From NCBI GenBank assembly GCA_964384905.1, contig CAYLND010000073.1, positions 1 through 17,268 on the forward strand: a stretch of 17,268 bases of DNA, in the 5' to 3' direction. The stretch comes from Gp22-AA3 sp964384905. Its GTDB lineage: Bacteria; Acidobacteriota; Polarisedimenticolia; Gp22-AA2. The notes beneath the pieces are model-generated. The model ran no database searches. It worked only from the letters and a program-made list of their open reading frames with translations, and was not told where the DNA came from. The translations under genes and the position numbers were made by a program. Below are positions 6,387-12,543 of the stretch, piece after piece (the stretch's first letter is position 1; each line of letters begins with the position of its first letter).

Positions 6387-7109
6387 ATGCCTTCCCACCC
6401 GGGCCTGCCGCCCGCAGGCAGCCACCACACGGTCATGGACGGCAGGGCGCACGTGGACGAAGGCGAGCGTCGTCTGCTTCCGCGCCTCCTGGAGCGCGTC
6501 CTGGGACGCCGGCGCAGCTACGTCGTCGACCCCGCCTATCAGATCCGCTCCGCCGTCGTCGCGGTCCTCGGAATGGTGTTCCTCCTGATCTTCGCCGCCG
6601 CCCTGTTTCACCTTCTGAGCGCGGAGAACGCCCGCATCCTGGCGCGTCACACACCGATCGTTCCGGGCGAGCCCTCGGACCTGCGCTCGCTCATGTACCT
6701 CCTGGCGGTCGGCCTGTTCTTCGTCGCGGCCGTCTTTGCCGTCGAGATCTTCGAGACCCACAAGACCGCGGGCGTCGTGTACAAGGTCACACGCGGTCTG
6801 CGGGAGCTGGCGGCGGGACGCTGGGCGGCGCGCGTCACGCTCCGCCGGCACGACAACTTCAAGGAGATGGAGGAGGCGTTCAACGCCGCCACCCGGTCGC
6901 TGCGCGACCGGCTCGACGAGGATCTGCGCGGTCTGCAGGCGGTCGAGGGGCAGGTGCGGCTGGTCGCGCGCGAGTTCGAGGCGCGCAACCACGAGGGGGC
7001 GCTGGTGCTGCTGCGGCGCGTGGCCGCCGACCTGCAGGCGCTGCGCGAGAGCAGGCGCAACCTCCTGGAATCCGCGCCGAGCATCGCTTCGGAGCGAAAA
7101 GAAGGTTGA
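6387..7109 (+). CDS. Two-TM HAMP-domain membrane protein without an output domain
   Basis: A 240-residue protein with two membrane segments (about 56-77 and 101-122) separated by a short periplasmic loop of about 23 residues. A HAMP-like linker follows (about 123-185, including THKTAGVVYKVTRGLRELAAG). A helical, heptad-like region runs to about 225. No kinase, methyl-accepting, cyclase or other output domain follows, and the loop is too small for an ordinary sensor domain. It may be a signalling adaptor or a regulatory partner of another HAMP protein; this is inference. The ATG at 6387 has GGGAGA 4 nt upstream, and a strong promoter precedes it at 6320-6348. An internal ATG at 6435 lacks a ribosome site. 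The stop codon lies inside the -35 box of the next promoter. Confidence 0.75.
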   Translation: MPSHPGLPPAGSHHTVMDGRAHVDEGERRLLPRLLERVLGRRRSYVVDPAYQIRSAVVAVLGMVFLLIFAAALFHLLSAENARILARHTPIVPGEPSDLRSLMYLLAVGLFFVAAVFAVEIFETHKTAGVVYKVTRGLRELAAGRWAARVTLRRHDNFKEMEEAFNAATRSLRDRLDEDLRGLQAVEGQVRLVAREFEARNHEGALVLLRRVAADLQALRESRRNLLESAPSIASERKEG

Positions 7110-7134
7110 CAACACTGGTCCCGTGCGGTACTAG
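7106..7134 (+). promoter_or_regulatory. Sigma70-type promoter for the cold-shock gene
   Basis: TTGACA at 7106-7111 (perfect -35, overlapping the TGA of the HAMP gene), a 17-bp spacer, and TACTAG at 7129-7134. The predicted start near 7141 gives a leader of about 160 nt before the cold-shock start codon. Long leaders are a known property of cold-shock genes such as cspA. Confidence 0.65.
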
Positions 7135-7194
7135 TAGACGGGTCGTGTTGCGGGCATGGACTTTCGGGATCGGACTTTGATCGAGCCGAGCGGA

Positions 7195-7227
7195 CCACAA
7201 GAGCCGTCGCTTTTGTGGATTTTTTTT
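7195..7227 (+). terminator. Intrinsic terminator hairpin inside the cold-shock gene leader (possible attenuator)
   Basis: CCACAAGAGC (7195-7204) pairs with GCTTTTGTGG (7209-7218) over ten pairs, one of them G-U, around a four-base CGTC loop. An A and then eight T residues (7220-7227) follow. This is the classic intrinsic-terminator layout. It lies downstream of the only good promoter and about 75 bp upstream of the cold-shock start codon. It must therefore be read through for the gene to be expressed from that promoter. It could also serve as the terminator of the HAMP gene for transcripts entering from upstream. Confidence 0.75.
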
Positions 7228-7301
7228 GTGTCGACGCAGACGGCCAAGGCGCGTGCGGTGGCGCCGATCGACGGCACCGCGTCCGTGGAGGAGGGTTTCC
7301 G

Positions 7302-7502
7302 GTGGCCAAGGGCAAGGTGAAGTGGTTCAATAACAGCAAGGGTTACGGATTCATCCAGCAGGAGGATGGCACCGATATCTTCGTGCATTTCTCCGCGATC
7401 CAGGGTGAAGGGTACAAGACGCTCGAGGAAGGCCAGGCGGTCGAGTTCGAGGTCGCCCAGGGGCCCAAGGGGCTCCAGGCCTCCAACGTGTCGAAGGCCT
7501 GA
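7302..7502 (+). CDS. Cold-shock domain protein (CspA family)
   Basis: A 66-residue single cold-shock domain protein that binds single-stranded RNA and DNA and acts as an RNA chaperone. The RNP1 motif is KGYGFIQ (residues 14-20) and RNP2 is IFVHFSAI (26-33), preceded by the typical GKVKWFN start. The usual length for the family is 65-75. The start codon is GTG at 7302-7304, chosen because GGAGGAGGG at 7286-7294 lies 7 nt upstream and the protein then begins at the family's normal N-terminus. An upstream ATG at 7215 would add 29 residues unlike the family and lies in the terminator stem. The gene has its own promoter, a ~160-nt leader and an internal terminator hairpin. Confidence 0.97.
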   Translation: MAKGKVKWFNNSKGYGFIQQEDGTDIFVHFSAIQGEGYKTLEEGQAVEFEVAQGPKGLQASNVSKA

Positions 7503-7554
7503 CCGTCCGATCCCCCCGGACACCGCCCCCGAACCGACGCCGCCGTTGACGCTC

Positions 7555-7571
7555 CGGGCGGACGCCCGTTT
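7555..7571 (+). terminator. Weak hairpin after the cold-shock gene
   Basis: CGGGCG (7555-7560) and CGCCCG (7563-7568) are complementary and are followed by TTT. The loop is very short (five pairs with a four-base loop is the realistic form) and the T-run is only three, so terminator function is uncertain. It sits between the cold-shock stop codon and the next promoter. Confidence 0.25.
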
Positions 7572-7575
7572 CGTG

Positions 7576-7584
7576 TGGTAGCAT
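7576..7584 (+). promoter_or_regulatory. Extended -10 box for the TPR/FG-GAP unit
   Basis: TGGTAGCAT fits TGn + TAnnnT. The -10 hexamer ends 9 bp before the ATG at 7594, so the mRNA would start about 3 nt upstream of the codon. This agrees with the lack of any ribosome-binding site before the TPR gene. Confidence 0.4.
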
Positions 7585-7593
7585 TCGCGCCCG

Positions 7594-8853
7594 ATGGTCC
7601 GCCGGCGGAAGGCTCCACCGCGACGCCCCTCCCTTCTGCTCTCGGGCCTGTGCGCCGCGCTTCTCGCCGCCGCGCGCTGCGCCGCGCCCGACCCCGCCGC
7701 CCTGCTCTCCGAGGCGCGACGTCTGCGCACCGAAGGCCGGCCCGCCGAAGCCGCCGAGATCCTGTCGCGACTGGTGGCCAGGAGCCCGGGTGATTTCGCC
7801 GCCTGCTACGAGCTGGGCCTGGCGCTCCACGCCGCCCACAAAGACGATCAGGCGCTGGACGCCACCCGACGCGCCCTGGTGGCGAGCCCGTCCTCGTCCG
7901 ACGCCCGGCTGCTGCGCGCCGACGTGCTCGCGGCGCTCAAGCGGGACGACGAGGCGCTGGGCGAGCTGCGCCAGATCGTCGCCTCCGCGCCGTCGCGCGC
8001 GGGCGTGCACCGGAGGATGGGCGTGATCCACGCCCGCGCCGGCCGGATGCAGCAGGCGCTCAACCAGTTCGAGAAGGAGCTGGCCGTCGATCCGAAGGAC
8101 GCCGCCACGCTGACGGAGATCGGCGTGTATTACTTCCAGACCGCCCATCTCTCGGAGGCCGCGCCCCGCCTGGAGAAGGCGGTCGCGCTCGACCCGAAGT
8201 CGGCCAGGGCGCGTCAGTTCCTCGGCGAGGTGCGCCTCAGGCAGGGACGCTTCAAGGAGGGTCTCGATCTGCAGGAGAGCGCGCTGCGCGACGACCCCTC
8301 GAACGTCGATCTGCTGGTGAACCACGCGGCGGCGCTCGAGACCTACGACGATCCGCATCGCGCCGAGGCCCTGCTGAAGGAGGGCGCGCGGCGCGGGCTG
8401 AACGACGGACGGATCTACGTGCAGCTCGGCAAGTACTATCGCGACTGGCTGCGGTTCGACGAGGCCGAGGCGGCCCTGAAGCACGCCATCGCGCTCGAGT
8501 CGGCCAACAGCGAGGCGCATTTCCACCTCGCCAGGACCTATCTGGCCGAGGGGAGGACCGCGGCGGCGCTGCCGGAGTTCCAGGAGGCCAGCCGCCTGGC
8601 GCCCGTCGACCCGTACCCGTACTACTACCTGGGAACGATCGCGGCGGGCGGCGGCAAAATCGAGGAGGCCATCGCGCTGTTCCGCCGCTCGCTCGAGCTC
8701 GACCGGCTCAATCCGAAGGCGCACTACTCGCTGGGACAGGCGCTCTTGAGGGCCGGCCGCACCCAGGAGGCGGAGGCCGAGCTCGCCCGGCATGCCGACC
8801 TGCTCAAGAGACTCCGTGAGAGCAAGCGTGAAGGCGTCGCCACGGCCGACTGA
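7594..8853 (+). CDS. Exported tetratricopeptide-repeat protein
   Basis: A 419-residue protein with an N-terminal signal sequence (basic MVRRRKAPPRR, then a hydrophobic stretch to about residue 28). About ten tandem TPR units of 34 residues follow to residue ~405. They show the usual alanine, glycine and tyrosine pattern and typical breaks such as ALDPKSARARQFLGEVRLRQG. It is probably a periplasmic protein-interaction scaffold. A cysteine at 29 follows the hydrophobic run, but the preceding arginine argues against a lipobox. No ribosome site is present; the ATG follows an extended -10 box so closely that the message may be leaderless. The following FG-GAP/UnbV gene overlaps its 3' end. TPR plus CRTAC1-like proteins recur together in acidobacterial and planctomycete-type genomes, and the partner suggests a shared extracytoplasmic role. 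Confidence 0.9.
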   Translation: MVRRRKAPPRRPSLLLSGLCAALLAAARCAAPDPAALLSEARRLRTEGRPAEAAEILSRLVARSPGDFAACYELGLALHAAHKDDQALDATRRALVASPSSSDARLLRADVLAALKRDDEALGELRQIVASAPSRAGVHRRMGVIHARAGRMQQALNQFEKELAVDPKDAATLTEIGVYYFQTAHLSEAAPRLEKAVALDPKSARARQFLGEVRLRQGRFKEGLDLQESALRDDPSNVDLLVNHAAALETYDDPHRAEALLKEGARRGLNDGRIYVQLGKYYRDWLRFDEAEAALKHAIALESANSEAHFHLARTYLAEGRTAAALPEFQEASRLAPVDPYPYYYLGTIAAGGGKIEEAIALFRRSLELDRLNPKAHYSLGQALLRAGRTQEAEAELARHADLLKRLRESKREGVATAD

Positions 8854-10561
8854 GCGCCGGCGGGCGCTCGTGGCGCGGGGCCTCGCGGCCGCCCTCGTCC
8901 TGGCGGCGGCCGCAGGCCAGGCACTCTCCGGCGCGGAACGGCCATCGCCGCGCTTCGTGAACGTGGCCCGCCAGGCCGGGATCACCCTGGTCAACGTCAG
9001 CGGGGAGATCCAGAAAACGACGATCAACGAGACGGTCGGCAACGGCGTCTGCCTGGACGACATCGACGGCGACGGTCGGATCGATCTCTTCCTCCCCAAC
9101 GGCTCGCGGGCCCGCCCGTTCGCGGCCGGCGAGGAGCCACGCTCGGCCCTGTACCGCAATCGCGGCGACGGCACCTTCGAGGACGTCACCGAAAAAGCCG
9201 GCGTCGCCTCGCGCGGCTACTGGGCCCAGGGGTGCGTGTTCGCGGACTACGACGACGACGGCCGCGTCGACCTGCTCCTCACCGGGTTCGGGCGGTACAT
9301 CCTGTACAGGAACCTCGGCGACGGCCGGTTCCGCGACGTCACCGCCGCGGCGGGATTGCAGGGCCGGGGCTGGAGCACCGGCGCCGCCTTCGGCGACTAC
9401 GATGGTGACGGCCGCATCGACCTTTACATCTCGCACTACGTCGACTACGACGCCTCCAGCCCTCCCCTGCCCCGCCCCGGATCGCTGAAGAACTGCTTCT
9501 ACAAGGGGGCGCCGGTCATCTGCGGCCCCGGCGGTCTGAAGCCCTCTGCCGGCCGCCTGTTCCATAACGAGGGGAACGGACGGTTCCGCGACGTCACGGC
9601 CGCCGCCGGCCTGGTGACCGAGCCGACGGCATACGGGCTGGGCGCCGTGTGGTCCGACCTCGACCAGGACGGCGACCTCGACCTCTACGTCGCCAACGAC
9701 ACGACCCCGAACTGGCTGTACCGCAACGACGGCCGCGGGCACTTCACCGAGATCGGCGCCGTGTCGGGCGCCGCCTTCAGCGAGGAGGGCCGGGCGCAGT
9801 CGGGAATGGGGGTGGACACAGGCGACTACGACAACGACGGGCTCTATGACCTCATCGTCACCAACTTCTCGCACGACTACACCACGCTCCGTCACAACGA
9901 CGGCCGGCTGATGTTCACCGACGTGTCGATGCTCTCCGGCATCGGCGCCGCGACCCTGCCGACCCTCGGCTGGGGCGTCGGCTTCCTCGACTACGACGAC
10001 GACGGCCGGCAGGACCTGTTCATCGCCAACGGGCACGTCTTCTCGGACATCGATGCCAGGAACCTGGGGACGACCTGGAAGGAGCGCAGCCAGCTGTTCC
10101 ATAACGACGGCGGCGGGCGCTTCCACGAATGCGGGCCGGAGGCGGGACCGGCCTTGCAGGAGCTCCACAGCGCCCGCGGCGCCGCCTTCGGCGATCTCGA
10201 CGACGACGGCGACATCGACATCGTCGTCAACAACATGGACGAGATGCCCAGCCTGCTGCGGAACGACGGCGGCAACTCCCGCCACTGGATCGGCTTCCGC
10301 CTGCTCGGGTCGCGGCGCAATCGCGGCGCCGTCGGCGCCCGCCTGACCCTGACCGCCGGCCCGCTGCGCCAGACGAAGGAAGTGCACGCCGGCTCGTCGC
10401 ACAACTCCTCCAGCGACCCGCGTCTCCTGTTCGGGCTCGGCGACGCGACCCGCGTCGATACGATCGAGATCCGCTGGCCCAGCGGCCGCCTTCAGACGGT
10501 CTCTCCCCTCCCGATCGACCGCTATCACGTCGTCCGGGAGCCGGAAGCCACGTCACCCTGA
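8828..10561 (+). CDS. CRTAC1-like FG-GAP/VCBS repeat protein with ASPIC/UnbV domain
   Basis: An exported, probably calcium-binding beta-propeller protein of 577 residues. After a signal peptide ending near QALSGAE, seven FG-GAP/VCBS units each carry a DxDxDGxxDL loop. Examples are DIDGDGRIDLFL, DYDDDGRVDLLL, DYDGDGRIDLYI and DLDDDGDIDIVV. The C-terminal ~75 residues match the ASPIC/UnbV domain (GAVGARLTL, HAGSSHNSSSDPRLLFGLG, IEIRWPSG). Biochemical roles of this family in bacteria are unproven. The reading frame is open from an ATG at 8792. The GTG at 8828 is preferred because it puts the basic n-region directly before the hydrophobic core; neither start has a good ribosome site. It overlaps the TPR gene by 26 bp, or 62 bp with the ATG start, so the two are coupled. 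Confidence 0.92.
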   Translation: MKASPRPTERRRALVARGLAAALVLAAAAGQALSGAERPSPRFVNVARQAGITLVNVSGEIQKTTINETVGNGVCLDDIDGDGRIDLFLPNGSRARPFAAGEEPRSALYRNRGDGTFEDVTEKAGVASRGYWAQGCVFADYDDDGRVDLLLTGFGRYILYRNLGDGRFRDVTAAAGLQGRGWSTGAAFGDYDGDGRIDLYISHYVDYDASSPPLPRPGSLKNCFYKGAPVICGPGGLKPSAGRLFHNEGNGRFRDVTAAAGLVTEPTAYGLGAVWSDLDQDGDLDLYVANDTTPNWLYRNDGRGHFTEIGAVSGAAFSEEGRAQSGMGVDTGDYDNDGLYDLIVTNFSHDYTTLRHNDGRLMFTDVSMLSGIGAATLPTLGWGVGFLDYDDDGRQDLFIANGHVFSDIDARNLGTTWKERSQLFHNDGGGRFHECGPEAGPALQELHSARGAAFGDLDDDGDIDIVVNNMDEMPSLLRNDGGNSRHWIGFRLLGSRRNRGAVGARLTLTAGPLRQTKEVHAGSSHNSSSDPRLLFGLGDATRVDTIEIRWPSGRLQTVSPLPIDRYHVVREPEATSP

Positions 10562-10586
10562 GCTTTTGACTCCGGGCCGCTCAGGG
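10556..10586. repeat. Perfect 8-bp inverted repeat covering both convergent stop codons
   Basis: CCCTGAGC (10556-10563) and GCTCAGGG (10579-10586) are exact inverse complements around a 15-base spacer. The left arm contains the TGA of the FG-GAP gene and the right arm the TGA of the convergent hypothetical gene. It could act as a bidirectional terminator, but neither side has a T-run. Confidence 0.4.
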
Positions 10587-11141
10587 ATTGGGCTGGTTCA
10601 GGACATCCGCCGGCGGCTTGGCCGGCTTGGGCGTCGGGGTCGCCTGCGCCCTCGGTGGCGGCAGGGTCGACAGGCTGGGCATCGGCGGGCGCACATCGGG
10701 CGACGGGTTCTTCATCTCGGGGTGCTTGGAGTAGTAGTAGTCGATCACCCACTGCGGCACGTACCCCTGATCCTTCCCTTCCTTGTCCGGGATGAGCTTG
10801 GTCTCGAAGATGCCGTCCCCGTCCGTGTCCATGATGCCGTATTCGAAAGGGAACTTCCCGTCCGTGTCGATCTGGACGCCGTACACGCGTCCCTCGATCT
10901 CGTAGGTCATGAAGCGCGTGCCATCGGCCTTGCGGTAGCCCTTCAGGATCGTCTCCTTGCCGGGAATCAGAGGTGTCCGATCCGAGACCTTGATCATCTC
11001 CTTGGCCGCCGTGATGATGTTGGGAAACTTCCAGCCCTTCGGATTGATCTGGATCTCCGCGAAGACCACTCCGACGGCGATCGCGGCCACCGTCGTGGCC
11101 GCCACGACGGCCGCCGTCCGCTGATGCCATCTGCCGCTCAT
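10581..11141 (-). CDS. Exported protein with DxDxDG loops and Pro-rich tail, unknown function
   Basis: A 186-residue protein that I do not recognise. Residues 8-28 are a signal or anchor segment (AAVVAATTVAAIAVGVVFA). The middle contains two aspartate loops, DTDG at 92-95 and DTDGDG at 105-110. They sit in beta-like context (VYGVQIDTDGKFPFEYGIMD) and could bind calcium, as in dockerin- or thrombospondin-type loops. The last ~35 residues are rich in Pro, Ala and Thr (PPPRAQATPTPKPAKPP), probably a flexible tail. The ATG at 11139-11141 has AAGGAG 8 nt upstream. It follows the Rieske gene by 58 bp on the same strand, so it is likely the last gene of a three-gene operon. Its stop lies 20 bp from the convergent FG-GAP gene. 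Confidence 0.75.
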   Translation of the reverse strand: MSGRWHQRTAAVVAATTVAAIAVGVVFAEIQINPKGWKFPNIITAAKEMIKVSDRTPLIPGKETILKGYRKADGTRFMTYEIEGRVYGVQIDTDGKFPFEYGIMDTDGDGIFETKLIPDKEGKDQGYVPQWVIDYYYSKHPEMKNPSPDVRPPMPSLSTLPPPRAQATPTPKPAKPPADVLNQPNP

Positions 11142-11199
11142 TCCCGACTCTCCTTCTGTCCCTCGTGCCGCGCCGGATGGGCGACGGGCGGCCGCCCCC

Positions 11200-11505
11200 T
11201 CAGACCTCGACCAGGATATCCTGACCGTCCAGCCGCACGCCGTGGCAGGCGACGCCGAGCGCCGGGTTGGTCAGGCATTTTCCGGTCCCGACTTCGTACT
11301 GGAAACCGTGCCACGGGCAGGTGATCACGCCTGCCTCGAGCTCTCCCTCGCCCAGCGGCCCTCCCCGGTGCGGGCAGGTGTTGGCGGTGGCGCGCACGGT
11401 CCCGCCGACGTTGTAGAGCGCGAGCGGCGTGCCCCGGGCCTCGACGGTCTTCGCCGTCCCCGGCGGCAGCTCCGACAGGGTGGCCACCTTCACGAATTCG
11501 CCCAC
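11200..11505 (-). CDS. Rieske-type [2Fe-2S] ferredoxin
   Basis: A 101-residue soluble single-domain Rieske protein, the length usual for ferredoxin components of aromatic-ring dioxygenases and NirD-like proteins. Cluster ligands are visible in CPHRGG (Cys and His, residues 44-46) and CPWHGF (Cys63 and His66). There is no membrane anchor and no disulfide-forming extra cysteine pair of the bc1 type. It would carry electrons in the cytoplasm; the partner is not in the window. The start is GTG at 11503-11505, supported by AAGGAGGGG about 5 nt upstream. It lies 30 bp after the LOG-family gene and 58 bp before the exported DxDxDG protein, so cotranscription of the three is likely. Confidence 0.93.
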   Translation of the reverse strand: MGEFVKVATLSELPPGTAKTVEARGTPLALYNVGGTVRATANTCPHRGGPLGEGELEAGVITCPWHGFQYEVGTGKCLTNPALGVACHGVRLDGQDILVEV

Positions 11506-11535
11506 GCCGCCCCTCCTTGCGTCACGCGCCGACCC

Positions 11536-12168
11536 TCAGTCCTCCGGCTTCCCGTCCGGCGGGCTGTTCGCGAGGATCGTCTTGTAGTAGGGCAGGAGCT
11601 TCTCGGTGTAGACGCCGATGAGGCGGTCGAGGAGCTCCGCCGGCTCGCGGCTGTAGATGATCTGGGCGCCGGTCTCCTTCTCGACCAGCCGGACGATGGT
11701 GTCCATCTTGTCCGCGATACCCCCCGTCCCCTGCAGGATGCCGATCACCTTCCCCTCGTCGTAGGCGATGGCGAACTCCCCCAGCGTCCCGGACCGCCCG
11801 CCCATGAACACGACCAGGTCGCAGGACCGGATGTTCTCGATCTCGCGTCCCATCAGCCCGCTCCCGGTGTACACCAGGATGTCGTACCCTTCGTAGGGGG
11901 AGTGGTACTTGATGCAGTGCTCCTCGAAATTCAGCGCCGGGGAAATCCCGACGACCACCCCGCCCGCCGCCTTGGCGCCCTTGACCGCGTAGTGCGGCAG
12001 ACCCGGGCAGGCCCCGGTCACCAGCACGCAGCCGCGCGCGGCGATCACCCGCCCCATCTCGGTCGCCATCCCGACCGCCTTGTCGCTGATTTTCCCCCCG
12101 GCGGACCCCATCACCCCCACGGTGATCCGCGGCCCGCTGGCCCGCTCCCCGACCGAGTTCCGCACCAC
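11536..12168 (-). CDS. LOG-family Rossmann protein (TIGR00725-like)
   Basis: A 210-residue protein of the SLOG/lysine-decarboxylase-like superfamily, which includes cytokinin-activating LOG phosphoribohydrolases. Visible motifs are the first beta strand and nucleotide loop RITVGVMGSAGG (14-25), TGACPGLPHYA (51-61) and GGRSGTLGE (123-131). The last corresponds to the PGGxGTxxE signature, with Met in place of Pro. It most resembles the TIGR00725 group of uncharacterised bacterial proteins, so a nucleotide-related role is expected but the substrate is unknown. The start is one of two adjacent GTG codons (12166-12168 or 12163-12165). GGGGAGG lies almost against the first, so the second may be used. 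An extended -10 box about 31 bp upstream makes this the first gene of the minus-strand operon. Confidence 0.88.
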   Translation of the reverse strand: MVRNSVGERASGPRITVGVMGSAGGKISDKAVGMATEMGRVIAARGCVLVTGACPGLPHYAVKGAKAAGGVVVGISPALNFEEHCIKYHSPYEGYDILVYTGSGLMGREIENIRSCDLVVFMGGRSGTLGEFAIAYDEGKVIGILQGTGGIADKMDTIVRLVEKETGAQIIYSREPAELLDRLIGVYTEKLLPYYKTILANSPPDGKPED

Positions 12169-12198
12169 CCCCTCCCCGCAGTCCCAATCGACCTTTCG

Positions 12199-12207
12199 AG
12201 TCTAACA
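12199..12207 (-). promoter_or_regulatory. Extended -10 box for the LOG/Rieske operon
   Basis: The minus strand reads TGTTAGACT (TGn + TAnnnT). The predicted start near 12192 gives a leader of about 25 nt. No -35 match is visible. Confidence 0.4.
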
Positions 12208-12284
12208 TCCTTCCCCCACCCCGGCACGCCGAGCGAGTCGCGAAGGCGTATCGAGCGCTCCGGGGGGCCATGAGCCCGGGTGTT

Positions 12285-12482
12285 GGCGATGAAGCCACCG
12301 CAGCGTGCGGCGCGAGGCCTGGCCCGCAGGGCCGTGTGAGACCTCGCGCCCAGGGTCCCGACGCGCGCTTCCCAGCGCGTTGGGCGGGCGCGAGGCGAAC
12401 CGAGGGGAGCGCCGCGCAGCGTCGCGGACCCGTGCCCGGCGGGCCAGGCCTCGCGCCGCACGCGCCGGTCGCTTCGATCGCC
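12285..12482. repeat. ~198-bp nested palindromic element (MITE- or BIME-like)
   Basis: The terminal arms are imperfect inverted repeats of about 43 bp that begin GGCGAT-GAAGC. They include a perfect 25-bp block (12303-12327 against 12439-12463). Inside lies a second hairpin: 10 bp at 12342-12351 with 12386-12395, then ten more pairs (one G-U) at 12357-12366 with 12375-12384, loop of 8. The octamer GCGCGAGG occurs four times in alternating orientation (12310 plus, 12342 minus, 12388 plus, 12449 minus). No target-site duplication is clear. No second copy was noticed in this window. Confidence 0.7.
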
Positions 12483-12496
12483 GGCGCGGGCGCGCA

Positions 12497-12525
12497 TTGA
12501 CCCGCCCCGCGCCAGCGCTTATACT
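12497..12525 (+). promoter_or_regulatory. Sigma70-type promoter for the redoxin-cytochrome gene
   Basis: TTGACC at 12497-12502, a 17-bp spacer and TATACT at 12520-12525. The predicted start near 12532 leaves 12 nt before the ATG at 12544, or 48 nt before the alternative ATG at 12580. Confidence 0.65.
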
Positions 12526-12543
12526 CACGCCCCTTACGGCACG

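Larger units (their letters stand above)
12169..12543. other. Divergent intergenic region dominated by a nested palindrome
   Basis: No gene is seen. The left end holds the LOG-gene promoter (12199-12207, minus strand). Positions 12208-12284 are GC-rich sequence with nothing recognised. The nested palindrome occupies 12285-12482, and the redoxin-cytochrome promoter follows at 12497-12525. Open frames crossing this region on both strands arise from its GC bias and show no family match. Confidence 0.6.

Noticed and set aside
4259..7180. 973-codon open frame on the plus strand
   Set aside because: It runs antisense to the GNAT and peptidase genes and out of frame with the HAMP gene. Its translation is Arg/His/Val-rich with no domain, as expected opposite GC-biased genes.
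7215..7301. N-terminal extension of the cold-shock protein from the ATG at 7215
   Set aside because: The added residues do not fit the family, the ATG lies in the terminator stem, and the GTG at 7302 has an excellent ribosome site.
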